This document shows positions 7,197-13,374 of a stretch of 15,436 nucleotides of DNA, piece by piece. Every line of letters begins with the position of its first letter. Within the stretch, counting starts at the first letter, position 1. A model generated the notes under the pieces. That model worked only from the letters and a program-made list of their open reading frames with translations. It had not been told where the DNA came from and ran no database searches. The DNA is taken from contig CAZGYE010000116.1 in the NCBI GenBank assembly GCA_964530165.1, forward strand, positions 1 to 15,436. Direction: 5' to 3'. This DNA comes from CAZGYE01 sp964530165 (GTDB lineage: Bacteria; Planctomycetota; Planctomycetia; Planctomycetales; Planctomycetaceae). The position numbers and the translations under genes were made by a program.

Positions 7197-8266
7197 AGCG
7201 CTGGCTGATCCAAGGCGGAAGTCGGAAAGCCGAAAGCCGAAAGCCGAAAGCCGAAAGCCGAGGCACTTCTGACTCTCCACTCTCTACTCTCCACTCTCCA
7301 CTCCTGTGGATCGCAGTGCTGCTGGTGGTGTATTTGGGCAGCGGATTCTACATCGTTCAGGGCAACCAGAACGCGGTGGTCCGGCGTTTCGGCCGGTTGG
7401 TGAGGACCGAGACGGGTCATGCATCGCTCAGGAGCAGCGGTCTGCACTACGATCTTCCGTGGCCGCTCGTGAAAATCGATCGTGTGAATCTCAACGAGGT
7501 GCGTACGCTGAGGATCGGCTCTGCCGAAGTCGAGGACGTCGACGGGACTGAGTTCCTGCAATCGATCGGCACCGCCGGCCAGTCGCAGTTTCTCACCGGC
7601 GACAAGAACATTCTGAATCTGCAGATCATCGTCCAGTACCGCGTTTCCGAGGCGAATGTGGCGGGTTTCTTGTTCGGTTCCCAGTCTGCCGAGCGACGCC
7701 TCGAATTGTTGGCCGAATCGACCGCCGCCGACCTGGTCAGCCGCAGCGGCGTCGATTTTGTGCATCCGCTGGGCCTCGGCCAGTTGCGCGAAATGCTGAC
7801 GGACCGCACGCGGGAACTGGCTGGGGAGCATCGGCTGGGCATCGACGTGGAAGAGGTGAGCATCAGCGCCGTCTATCCGCCGGTCCGTGTGAAGGCGGCT
7901 TTCCTCGACGTTTCCAACGCCCGGGCCGACAAGCAGAAATACATCAACGCCGCCCGGGCCTATGCCGAGCAGCGCCGGGCCGCCGCCCGGGGCGAAGAAC
8001 AACAGATTCTCGACACCGCCGGAATCTATCGGCAGCAGACGGTCGAGGCGGCCCGCGGAGCGTCCGACAGCTTCACAAAGATCATCGAGCAGTTCAAACG
8101 GGACGAGCAACAAGGCATCCAAAGCTACGCCCAGGCTCGACAGATGGCGCTCGGCCGGCGGTACATCGACGCGATGGAAGAAATCCTGCCGGGCGTGGCC
8201 GGTAAAGTGTTTCTCGATTCCGGCAAGCCGGTCGACTTGACGATCTTCCGCGATCCGAAAGAGTGA
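7193..8266 (+). CDS. HflK-like SPFH/band 7 membrane protein with repeat-encoded N-terminal tail
   Basis: This protein has 357 residues. A membrane segment at about 37-55 is followed by GFYIVQGNQNAVVRRFGRLV and the HflK signature FLTGDKNILNLQIIVQYRV, then a long coiled helix (KYINAARAYAEQRRAAARGEEQQ) and an HflK-like ending. The start ATG overlaps the stop of the HflC-like gene (ATGA), which argues for coupled translation and for this start. Residues 8-38, the cytosolic tail before the membrane segment, come entirely from two runs of 7-bp tandem repeats (7217-7306), giving low-complexity SRKAESRKPKAESR and Ser/Leu/Thr-rich text. No alternative start lies between these repeats and the membrane segment. 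This is the second HflK-type domain in the operon; the first is fused to the ATPase. Confidence 0.87.
   Translation: MKRWLIQGGSRKAESRKPKAESRGTSDSPLSTLHSPLLWIAVLLVVYLGSGFYIVQGNQNAVVRRFGRLVRTETGHASLRSSGLHYDLPWPLVKIDRVNLNEVRTLRIGSAEVEDVDGTEFLQSIGTAGQSQFLTGDKNILNLQIIVQYRVSEANVAGFLFGSQSAERRLELLAESTAADLVSRSGVDFVHPLGLGQLREMLTDRTRELAGEHRLGIDVEEVSISAVYPPVRVKAAFLDVSNARADKQKYINAARAYAEQRRAAARGEEQQILDTAGIYRQQTVEAARGASDSFTKIIEQFKRDEQQGIQSYAQARQMALGRRYIDAMEEILPGVAGKVFLDSGKPVDLTIFRDPKE
7217..7306 (+). repeat. two runs of 7-bp tandem repeats inside the HflK-like gene
   Basis: First run: five exact copies of GAAAGCC (7225-7259) preceded by a diverged GGAAGTC. Second run: ACTCTCC, ACTCTCT, ACTCTCC, ACTCTCC and a diverged ACTCCTG (7272-7306). 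One run is purine-rich, the other pyrimidine-rich on the plus strand. Both lie in codons 9-38 of the gene. Because 7 is not a multiple of 3, one extra or missing unit would throw the frame. Confidence 0.92.
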
Positions 8267-8297
8267 GAGATCGAGCGCGCTAGAGCGAGTTTGCGGC

Positions 8298-8325
8298 TTT
8301 ACAAGTCGTTGAATTGTTGTAACAT
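8298..8325 (+). promoter_or_regulatory. possible promoter for the TPR-like protein gene
   Basis: TTTACA (8298-8303) and TAACAT (8320-8325) are separated by 16 bp, matching the consensus at 5 and 4 of 6 positions. The predicted transcript would begin near 8332, about 57 bases before the ATG at 8389. This would separate the gene from the SPFH operon that ends at 8266. No terminator hairpin is visible between them, so read-through is also possible. Confidence 0.4.
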
Positions 8326-8388
8326 GAGCCGCTGCTCGTGCTGAATCGGCTGATCCACGGAAGAAGCTGCAGTCAAGGAGTGACAGCC

Positions 8389-9141
8389 ATGTCTGGCAAG
8401 TCCACACGACGCCGGCGCAAGCGCCAACGCACCTCTCGGAAACAAAGGCGCACTCCTGCACGGACGGCACATGCCGATCGCCCCAGTCGCCACACGTTCG
8501 AGCTGGTGGAATACGAGATCAGTTACGAACCGATGGAAGCACCGTTGAGGCAAAAGCTGTCGCTGAAAGACCGCGAGCGAATTAATCACATCGGAGAGCA
8601 GATTCAGGAAGGTGGTGGTGTGCACGTCGAGGAGTTGGAACAACTTGTGGCGCAGTTCCCCCACATCCCACACTTGTACAACTATCTCAGCGCGGCTTAT
8701 GCAAATGTGGGCGAGCAGGACAAGTGTGATCAACTGACATGCGAAATCTACCGACGGTTTCCCAACTATCTTTTCGGGATCGCGAACTACGCGTTGCTGT
8801 GCATGCGCAGCGGCCGGGTCAACGAGGTTCCCGCGGTGCTCAAGCATGAGTTTTCTCTACACACGTTGTATCCGGATCGCCGGAGGTTTCACGTCACCGA
8901 GTTTGCCACATTCAACGCCATTGTTGGGGAATATTTTTGGAGAATCGGAGAGCAGGAGATAGCCAAATGGTATTACGAGATGATCAGTGAAGTCGCTCCC
9001 GACCATCCTCTTACGAACCGCCTGAAATCCTTCGTGATGCACGGACTGCTTGCGCGAGCCATCACAAATCTGTCGAATTCGCTCCACAGCCGAAGGGCGA
9101 AGTTGCTCCACAGCCGAAGGGCGAAGCTGCTCCCGCGTTGA
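8389..9141 (+). CDS. TPR-like protein of unknown function
   Basis: This 250-residue protein is probably cytosolic, with no signal peptide or membrane segment. Residues 4-25 are extremely basic (RRRRKRQRTSRKQRR), which suggests nucleic acid or ribosome contact or simply a charged tail. Residues about 80-220 look like helical repeats of tetratricopeptide type (LYNYLSAAYANVGEQDKC, then IANYALLCMRSGRVNEV, then WYYEMISEVAPDHPLT). The ATG at 8389 was chosen over an in-frame one at 8338 because AAGGAG lies 8 bases before it. The C-terminus is made of two copies of a 24-bp repeat (9081-9128), giving LHSRRAKL twice before LPR and a stop. It follows the SPFH operon by 122 bp and converges on the metal regulator gene. 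No specific function can be assigned. Confidence 0.8.
   Translation: MSGKSTRRRRKRQRTSRKQRRTPARTAHADRPSRHTFELVEYEISYEPMEAPLRQKLSLKDRERINHIGEQIQEGGGVHVEELEQLVAQFPHIPHLYNYLSAAYANVGEQDKCDQLTCEIYRRFPNYLFGIANYALLCMRSGRVNEVPAVLKHEFSLHTLYPDRRRFHVTEFATFNAIVGEYFWRIGEQEIAKWYYEMISEVAPDHPLTNRLKSFVMHGLLARAITNLSNSLHSRRAKLLHSRRAKLLPR
9081..9128 (+). repeat. 24-bp tandem duplication at the 3' end of the TPR-like gene
   Basis: The units 9081-9104 and 9105-9128 differ at one base (agtt versus agct near the end). The core cagccgaagggcgaag is GC-rich. The length is a multiple of three, so the duplication keeps the frame and encodes LHSRRAKL twice at the extreme C-terminus. Confidence 0.9.
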
Positions 9142-9182
9142 CGAACCACCGACCGCCGGTAATTCCATGAAATCGAGACCGG

Positions 9183-9863
9183 CTATTGATTCTCAGGTTC
9201 GATCTGCTCGACCAGCAGTTGTTCGGCGGCTTGGTGTGCCAGCGTGATGGACCGCCCGGCGAGTTGTATGGTGACGATGCCGGCTTCGCGATTGTTCTCT
9301 TTCACAACGCCGACCGATTTGAGTTCGAAGCCCTCCTCGGACAGATACCGCAGGAAGTCTTTGGCCTGATTGACGACGCGGAGAAATCGCACGCGGACGC
9401 CTGCCGGGCACTCGCTGAGCGGAACCGCAAGGCCGGCGTTGCCGCGCATCTCGCCGCCGGCGGTCGGAATCGGGTCGCCGTGGGGATCGCATTCGGGATG
9501 GCCGAGAAACTCGTCGATGCGGTCGATCAGAAAATCGCTGACCGCGTGTTCCATGTCTTCGGCTTCCTCGTGGACCTGGTCCCACGTCAGGTCGAGCGTG
9601 CGAACCAGAAACAACTCGATCAGCCGATGCCGGCGCAACATCCGCAGCGCCAGCTTTCGCCCGGCGGCCGTCAGTTTCGCGCCTTCGTACGGCTTGTAAC
9701 GGGCCAGTCCCGACTCGGCCAGCGTCTTCAACATGCTGGTGACGGTCCCCGGTGAAACGTTTAAGGGTGCTGCCAGCTCTCCCGTCGCGACCCATTCCGA
9801 GCCGGTCTTCATGGAAATCTGCAGAACAGCCTTCAGATAGTTTTCGACAGTCAGGCTCGGCAT
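9183..9863 (-). CDS. DtxR/MntR-family metal-dependent transcriptional regulator
   Basis: This 226-residue protein has the DtxR layout: a winged helix at about 1-70 (VATGELAAPLNVSPGTVTSMLKTL), a dimerisation and metal-binding helical domain at about 71-140, and a C-terminal FeoA/SH3-like domain from about 145. The classic metal ligands fall at the DtxR numbers: His79, Glu83, His98, Glu102, Glu105 and His106. Position 102 is Cys in iron-sensing DtxR/IdeR but Glu in MntR, so manganese sensing is favoured. Residue 8 is Asn where MntR has Asp. With bound metal such proteins normally bind operators and repress metal-uptake genes or activate efflux genes. The start is the ATG at 9863, 12 bp after the upstream zinc-ribbon gene, so the two form an operon. 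It converges with the TPR-like gene. Confidence 0.92.
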   Translation of the reverse strand: MPSLTVENYLKAVLQISMKTGSEWVATGELAAPLNVSPGTVTSMLKTLAESGLARYKPYEGAKLTAAGRKLALRMLRRHRLIELFLVRTLDLTWDQVHEEAEDMEHAVSDFLIDRIDEFLGHPECDPHGDPIPTAGGEMRGNAGLAVPLSECPAGVRVRFLRVVNQAKDFLRYLSEEGFELKSVGVVKENNREAGIVTIQLAGRSITLAHQAAEQLLVEQIEPENQ

Positions 9864-9875
9864 GATCCAGACGAC

Positions 9876-10070
9876 TCAAAGGTCCCTTTCGCAATGTTGA
9901 CACGTCGGCAGATCGGCCCGTGTTTCGGCGCCACAATGCGGACAGTTCAACGTGACGTGACCAAGGTGAGGACGACGCATCCCTCTCGCGGCCCCTCCAA
10001 ACAGCACGGCAAACAGCACAACGAACAACACGACTATCAGTAATTCCACAATACCCGGCATACCCATCAT
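9876..10070 (-). CDS. small membrane protein with C-terminal zinc ribbon
   Basis: This protein has 64 residues. Residues 5-27 form one hydrophobic membrane segment (IVELLIVVLFVVLFAVLFGG) and residues 28-33 are basic (RGMRR). Residues 43-61 hold a CPHC...CQHC double pair, which should bind one zinc ion. AGGGG lies 6 bases before the ATG at 10070; ATGs at 10067 and 10061 are alternatives. It is the first gene of a two-gene operon with the DtxR/MntR-type regulator 12 bp downstream, so a role linked to metal sensing or handling is a reasonable guess. The short membrane anchor is superficially like TatA, but there is no amphipathic helix and the zinc ribbon is foreign to TatA. The function is unknown. 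Confidence 0.75.
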   Translation of the reverse strand: MMGMPGIVELLIVVLFVVLFAVLFGGAARGMRRPHLGHVTLNCPHCGAETRADLPTCQHCERDL

Positions 10071-10107
10071 GTCGTCCCCTCGCGTCGGTTTCGCATTTCC
10101 AATGGCA

Positions 10108-10134
10108 ACCAGGTCACGATCGTGTGGTCCTGGT
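10108..10134. promoter_or_regulatory. nested palindrome between the metal-regulator operon and the dehydrogenase gene
   Basis: ACCAGG (10108-10113) and CCTGGT (10129-10134) flank a perfect 10-bp palindrome, CACGATCGTG (10115-10124). It lies 38 bp before the start of the zinc-ribbon/regulator operon and 30 bp after the dehydrogenase stop codon. It could be an operator for autoregulation or a transcription stop for the dehydrogenase gene; no U-tract follows. It does not resemble the classic DtxR box. Confidence 0.4.
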
Positions 10135-10163
10135 CTCCTGAACGATCGAAAGCGGTCTTTGGA

Positions 10164-11024
10164 TCAAGAATTCTGGTATTTGTAGAACCCCTCTCCCGTC
10201 TTGCGGCCCAGCCGGCCGGCGTTCACCATGCGAACCAGTAACGGGCAGGGACGAAACTTGGGGTCCCCCAGCTCGCGGTGAAGCACCTGCAGAATCGAAA
10301 GACAGACGTCGACGCCCACCAGGTCGGCCAACGCCAGCGGGCCCATCGGGTGATTGCAGCCGAGCTTCATTAGAGAATCAATCGTCTCGGCATCGGCAAC
10401 GCCTTCTTGCAGAGCAAACACAGCCTCGTTGATCAACGGCAGCAGAATCCGGTTGACGACGAAGCCGGGACTGTCCTCGACGGTAAACGGCTGCTTGCCC
10501 ATCCGCTCGGCCAGCCGGCTGGTTTGCTCGACCGTTTCCACAGACGTCTGCATTCCGCGCACGACTTCGACCGGTTGCATAATGGGAACCGGGTTGAAAA
10601 AGTGCATGCCGACAACTCGTCCGGGCCGATCGGTGGCGGCCGCCAGACGGGTAATCGAGATGCTCGACGTGTTGCTGGCCAGAATGACCTCGGGTCGGCA
10701 AGTCGCGTCAAGCTGTTTGAAGATCAAGGTCTTCAATTCTTTCTGCTCCGAAACCGCTTCGACGACGAAGTCCGCCGGCTCGGCGGCCGCTGCGATCTCG
10801 GTGTTCCAACTGACCCGCGACAATGCTTCCGCTGTGTCCTCTAGATCGAGTTTGCCCCGCTTGATTGCCTTGGCGATCGATTGTTCAATCCGCGCTTCGG
10901 CCGCCCGGCAGAGTCCCTCGTCCACGTCGAACGCCCTGACCGTCAGCCCGTTGACGGCGGCCGTTTCAACAACTCCGCGTCCCATCGTGCCGGCCCCGAT
11001 GACGGCGATCGTCTCGATGCTCAT
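10164..11024 (-). CDS. 3-hydroxyacyl-CoA (3-hydroxybutyryl-CoA) dehydrogenase
   Basis: This soluble 286-residue enzyme interconverts 3-hydroxyacyl-CoA and 3-oxoacyl-CoA with NAD(P). The N-terminal Rossmann domain shows VIGAGTMGRG at 8-17. Active-site residues correspond to Ser120 (SNTSSISIT), His141 (HFFNPVP), Glu153 and Asn191 (PGFVVNR). The C-terminal domain ends GRLGRKTGEGFYKY, the usual finish of this family. The length fits the stand-alone short form (about 280-290). The ATG at 11024 was chosen because it begins the Rossmann strand and has GAGGAG 8 bases upstream; a longer frame to 11117 would add non-homologous residues from a repeat element. It lies downstream of a thiolase on the same strand, together giving acetoacetyl-CoA formation and reduction or two steps of beta-oxidation. 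No crotonase is present in the window. Confidence 0.95.
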   Translation of the reverse strand: MSIETIAVIGAGTMGRGVVETAAVNGLTVRAFDVDEGLCRAAEARIEQSIAKAIKRGKLDLEDTAEALSRVSWNTEIAAAAEPADFVVEAVSEQKELKTLIFKQLDATCRPEVILASNTSSISITRLAAATDRPGRVVGMHFFNPVPIMQPVEVVRGMQTSVETVEQTSRLAERMGKQPFTVEDSPGFVVNRILLPLINEAVFALQEGVADAETIDSLMKLGCNHPMGPLALADLVGVDVCLSILQVLHRELGDPKFRPCPLLVRMVNAGRLGRKTGEGFYKYQNS

Positions 11025-11056
11025 CACGTCGACTCCTCGATTGACTGGTAGTGGCT

Positions 11057-11119
11057 GGGTGCCACTGCCGTATCGGCAGTGTTTCGACCAGTCGCACGGC
11101 TGACACAGCCGTGGCACCC
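11057..11119. repeat. compact double-hairpin element, REP-like
   Basis: Outer arms GGGTGCCAC (11057-11065) and GTGGCACCC (11111-11119) are exact inverted repeats. Inside are two further hairpins: CACTGCCG-TAT-CGGCAGTG (11063-11081) and CACGGCT-GACAC-AGCCGTG (11095-11113). A short palindrome, TTTCAGCTGAAA, follows at about 11124-11135. The element lies in the 132-bp gap between the thiolase stop and the dehydrogenase start, where it could stabilise or attenuate the shared transcript. Confidence 0.75.
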
Positions 11120-11156
11120 GTCATTTCAGCTGAAACGAGACACTAGCGTTATCGTG

Positions 11157-12341
11157 TCACGTTTCATCCCGCTCGACAATCATGGCGACGGCGTTTCCAC
11201 CGCCCAGACAGAGACTCGCCAGCCCGCGCCGCAATTCTTTCTGCTTCAACGCCGAGAGCAATGTGACGAGCACCCGTGCGCCGCTGGCGCCGAGGGGGTG
11301 CCCCAGCGCGATCGCACCGCCGTGAATGTTGACCTTGTCCGCGTCGAGCTCGAGATCACGGATGCAGGCCAACATCTGGGAGGCGAAGGCTTCGTTAATT
11401 TCGAAGAGATCGATGTCATGCTTAGTAAGACCGCTCTTTTCCAGCACGCCACGAACCGCCGCCACGGGGGCAATGAACAGATCGCGCGGCTCGACGCCGC
11501 TGGTGCAACTGGCCACGATGCGTGCCCGCCACGGGGCCGGCGACCGCTGGGCAACATCGCGGCTGGCCACGACGACCGCCGCCGCACCGTCGCTGAGCAG
11601 CGACGCATTGCCCGCCGTCACCGTGCCGGTTTTCGAGAATGCCGGCTTCAGCCTCGCCAGACCGTCGAGATCAGTTTCGGGCCGCGGTCCTTCGTCGGCA
11701 CTGATGACCCGTTCTTCGCGATTCTGCCGGACCGTGACTGGGATGATTTCGTCGGAGAAAACGCCGTCGGCAATGGCCTGGACCGCTCGCATCTGGCTCT
11801 GGAACGCGAACCGATCCATCTCCTCCCGGGTGATGCCGTACTTGTCGGCTGTGTACTCGGCATGCAGACCCATGTGGCAATCGTCGAAGGCGCACCACAG
11901 ACCGTCTCGAATCATCGCGTCTTCGAGAGTGACTTCGCCGAACTTCCAGCCCTGGCGCGAGCCGCGCAGCAACCGGGGCGCCTGCGTCATATTTTCCATT
12001 CCGCCGGCGACAACGATTTGCGCCTCGTCCGCCCGAACCGCCTGTGCGGCCAACATAACCGCCTTCAGTCCGGATCCGCATACTTTGTTGATCGTCAGTG
12101 CTGCCACGCTGGCCGGCAGACCGGCCTTCAGCGCGGCTTGCCGCGCGGGCGCCTGTCCCAGCCCCGCGGTCAGCACGTTTCCCATAATAACCTCGTCGAC
12201 GTCACCGGGGTGAATCTCTCCCCGCTTGAGAGTTTCACGAATGGCGACGGCCCCCAACTCCGGTGCGGGAGTTTCTTGGAAAGCCCCCAGAAACTTCCCG
12301 ATTGGCGTGCGGGCGCCGGCTAGAAGGTAGCAGTCACTCAT
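11157..12341 (-). CDS. thiolase, acetyl-CoA C-acetyltransferase type
   Basis: This 394-residue cytosolic enzyme condenses two acetyl-CoA into acetoacetyl-CoA or cleaves 3-oxoacyl-CoA. The catalytic set is complete: nucleophile Cys88 in INKVCGSGLKAV, NEAFA at 316, His348 in GGAIALGHPLGASGAR, and Cys378 in LCLGGGNA. The last motif differs slightly from the usual CIGGGQG/CIGGGMG. The length is typical for biosynthetic-type thiolases. The ATG at 12341 was chosen because it begins the family N-terminus (MSDCYLLAGARTPIGKF) and has AAGGAG 9 bases upstream; the frame continues open further upstream but into the divergent gene's control region. It is followed by the 3-hydroxyacyl-CoA dehydrogenase on the same strand after a 132-bp gap containing a double hairpin. 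The pair suggests fatty acid or short-chain acyl-CoA turnover. Confidence 0.95.
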   Translation of the reverse strand: MSDCYLLAGARTPIGKFLGAFQETPAPELGAVAIRETLKRGEIHPGDVDEVIMGNVLTAGLGQAPARQAALKAGLPASVAALTINKVCGSGLKAVMLAAQAVRADEAQIVVAGGMENMTQAPRLLRGSRQGWKFGEVTLEDAMIRDGLWCAFDDCHMGLHAEYTADKYGITREEMDRFAFQSQMRAVQAIADGVFSDEIIPVTVRQNREERVISADEGPRPETDLDGLARLKPAFSKTGTVTAGNASLLSDGAAAVVVASRDVAQRSPAPWRARIVASCTSGVEPRDLFIAPVAAVRGVLEKSGLTKHDIDLFEINEAFASQMLACIRDLELDADKVNIHGGAIALGHPLGASGARVLVTLLSALKQKELRRGLASLCLGGGNAVAMIVERDET

Positions 12342-12489
12342 CGATCGATTCTCCTTCTTACGAGGATGCTCGGTAATGCCGTCGTTTTCGATAGATTCGC
12401 TGATGTCCGCAGGGAAATTATGTCGATTATATGAATTGTACGGAGTCAGCGACCAGCGCAAAGTGTTCCAGGCCAAGAGGAAATCGCGT
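12342..12489. promoter_or_regulatory. divergent promoter region between thiolase and SLBB protein genes
   Basis: These 148 bp separate two divergent starts. The centre is AT-rich, unlike its surroundings. On the minus strand a perfect TATAAT box lies at 12426-12431, suitable for the thiolase, though the -35 partner is poor. AATTAT and ATGAATT flank it as loose inverted sequences. Ribosome binding sites lie at each end: AAGGAG before the thiolase and AGAGGA before the SLBB gene. Confidence 0.4.
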
Positions 12490-13350
12490 ATGTGCGGACG
12501 GTCTGTCACGCTGTTCTTGCCTCTGCTGCTCTGTTTACTGCCCCTCGGCTCGACATCGGCTCGAGCACAAGCGGTTGGAGTGCAACCGATTCCGGCCGTC
12601 ACCGCCACACGATCGGTACGGAAACCCATCGCGGTGATGGGGCAGGTGACGCGTCCCGGCGTCTACGAGGTGCCGAGTGCAACGCCGCAATTGGTCGACG
12701 TCATTTGGCAAGCCGGCGGACTGACGACGAACGCGTCGGGCAACATTCACATTGTGAGGAATGGCCGGGCCGATCAGCAGACGTTTTACTCGCCTTGCCT
12801 CAAGTACACTTTGCTTCCCGGCGACCTGGTCGTCGTCGATGCACGTCGCGGTCGCGGCAACGGGATGCCGGCAGTCTTTCTTCGCCCGAAAGCCGGTGCA
12901 CGTCCGAGGCAGAGCAAGACGCCGGCCAAATCGGCAAAGCCCGTCGGGGGCCACCGGCGGGACCCACGGGCTTTCACCCGTGGGCTTTCACACAAAATCA
13001 CGTCAGGTGACGGCTCCAAGTCCAAAACCTCGGCAAGGACTCCGACCGTTCTGATCGGGGCTTTGATCGTGTTAGCCGGTTGTGGAATGCTCTGGTCGGC
13101 GGCGCTCCTCGGCAGGAGTCCCCGGGTGAAACTGGTCGCGAAGACGCCTGCGCGGTTGCCCAATGTGCCGACCGATGAAGCACTGTCGCTGACCGAAGAA
13201 CCGCTGCGGTTGGAGTTTGACGGGCTGAAACTCGGCGTCCGGAAGGCCCGCGTCGATGAAGCCAGCTCATCGGCAAGTTCCGCCAGCGAGAAACAGAGCA
13301 GGCTGCTGGATCGCGTTCTTTCCAGCGTGCAAAGCCCAGAGGGTCCCTGA
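12490..13350 (+). CDS. exported SLBB-domain protein with a C-terminal membrane anchor
   Basis: This protein has 286 residues. A signal peptide (LFLPLLLCLLPLGSTSARA, cleavage near 26-28) is followed by an SLBB-type beta-grasp domain at about 45-115 (IAVMGQVTRPGVYEVPS, LVDVIWQAGGLT, LLPGDLVVV), the soluble ligand-binding fold found in polysaccharide export proteins. A basic linker (about 125-182) leads to a membrane segment at about 184-208 (LIGALIVLAGCGMLWSAAL) and an acidic, Ser-rich tail. It lacks the Poly_export domain of Wza-type exporters and no capsule genes are nearby, so its role is unclear. The ATG at 12490 has AGAGGA upstream and starts the signal peptide; an earlier in-frame ATG at 12376 would bury it. 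Part of the linker is encoded by a repeat (12963-12990). It converges with the DUF1570 gene, with 24 bp between stops. Confidence 0.8.
   Translation: MCGRSVTLFLPLLLCLLPLGSTSARAQAVGVQPIPAVTATRSVRKPIAVMGQVTRPGVYEVPSATPQLVDVIWQAGGLTTNASGNIHIVRNGRADQQTFYSPCLKYTLLPGDLVVVDARRGRGNGMPAVFLRPKAGARPRQSKTPAKSAKPVGGHRRDPRAFTRGLSHKITSGDGSKSKTSARTPTVLIGALIVLAGCGMLWSAALLGRSPRVKLVAKTPARLPNVPTDEALSLTEEPLRLEFDGLKLGVRKARVDEASSSASSASEKQSRLLDRVLSSVQSPEGP
12963..12990 (+). repeat. 14-bp tandem pair that also forms a hairpin, inside the SLBB gene
   Basis: CCCACGGGCTTTCA (12963-12976) is followed directly by CCCGTGGGCTTTCA (12977-12990). The unlike halves make CCCACGGG and CCCGTGGG an exact 8-bp inverted pair around a 6-base loop. 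CGTCAGGTGACG, with 5-bp inverted arms, lies about 10 bases downstream. It encodes linker residues near 158-167 (PRAFTRGLSH). Confidence 0.85.
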
Positions 13351-13374
13351 ACAGCGAGCCGGAAGGAATTGTCA

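Noticed and set aside
7040..8470. 476-codon open frame on the minus strand opposite the HflK-like gene
   Set aside because: Antisense of a well-supported SPFH gene; no recognisable domains and no ribosome binding site.
9876..10070. TatA-type translocase subunit
   Set aside because: The short N-terminal membrane helix is similar in placement, but the amphipathic helix is missing and a zinc ribbon takes its place.
11079..12323. 414-codon open frame on the plus strand opposite the thiolase
   Set aside because: The thiolase on the minus strand has all its catalytic residues; the plus-strand translation resembles no protein.
12342..12629. Upstream extension of the thiolase frame
   Set aside because: It would add 96 non-homologous residues and overlap the divergent SLBB gene. 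The ATG at 12341 has AAGGAG and begins the family N-terminus.
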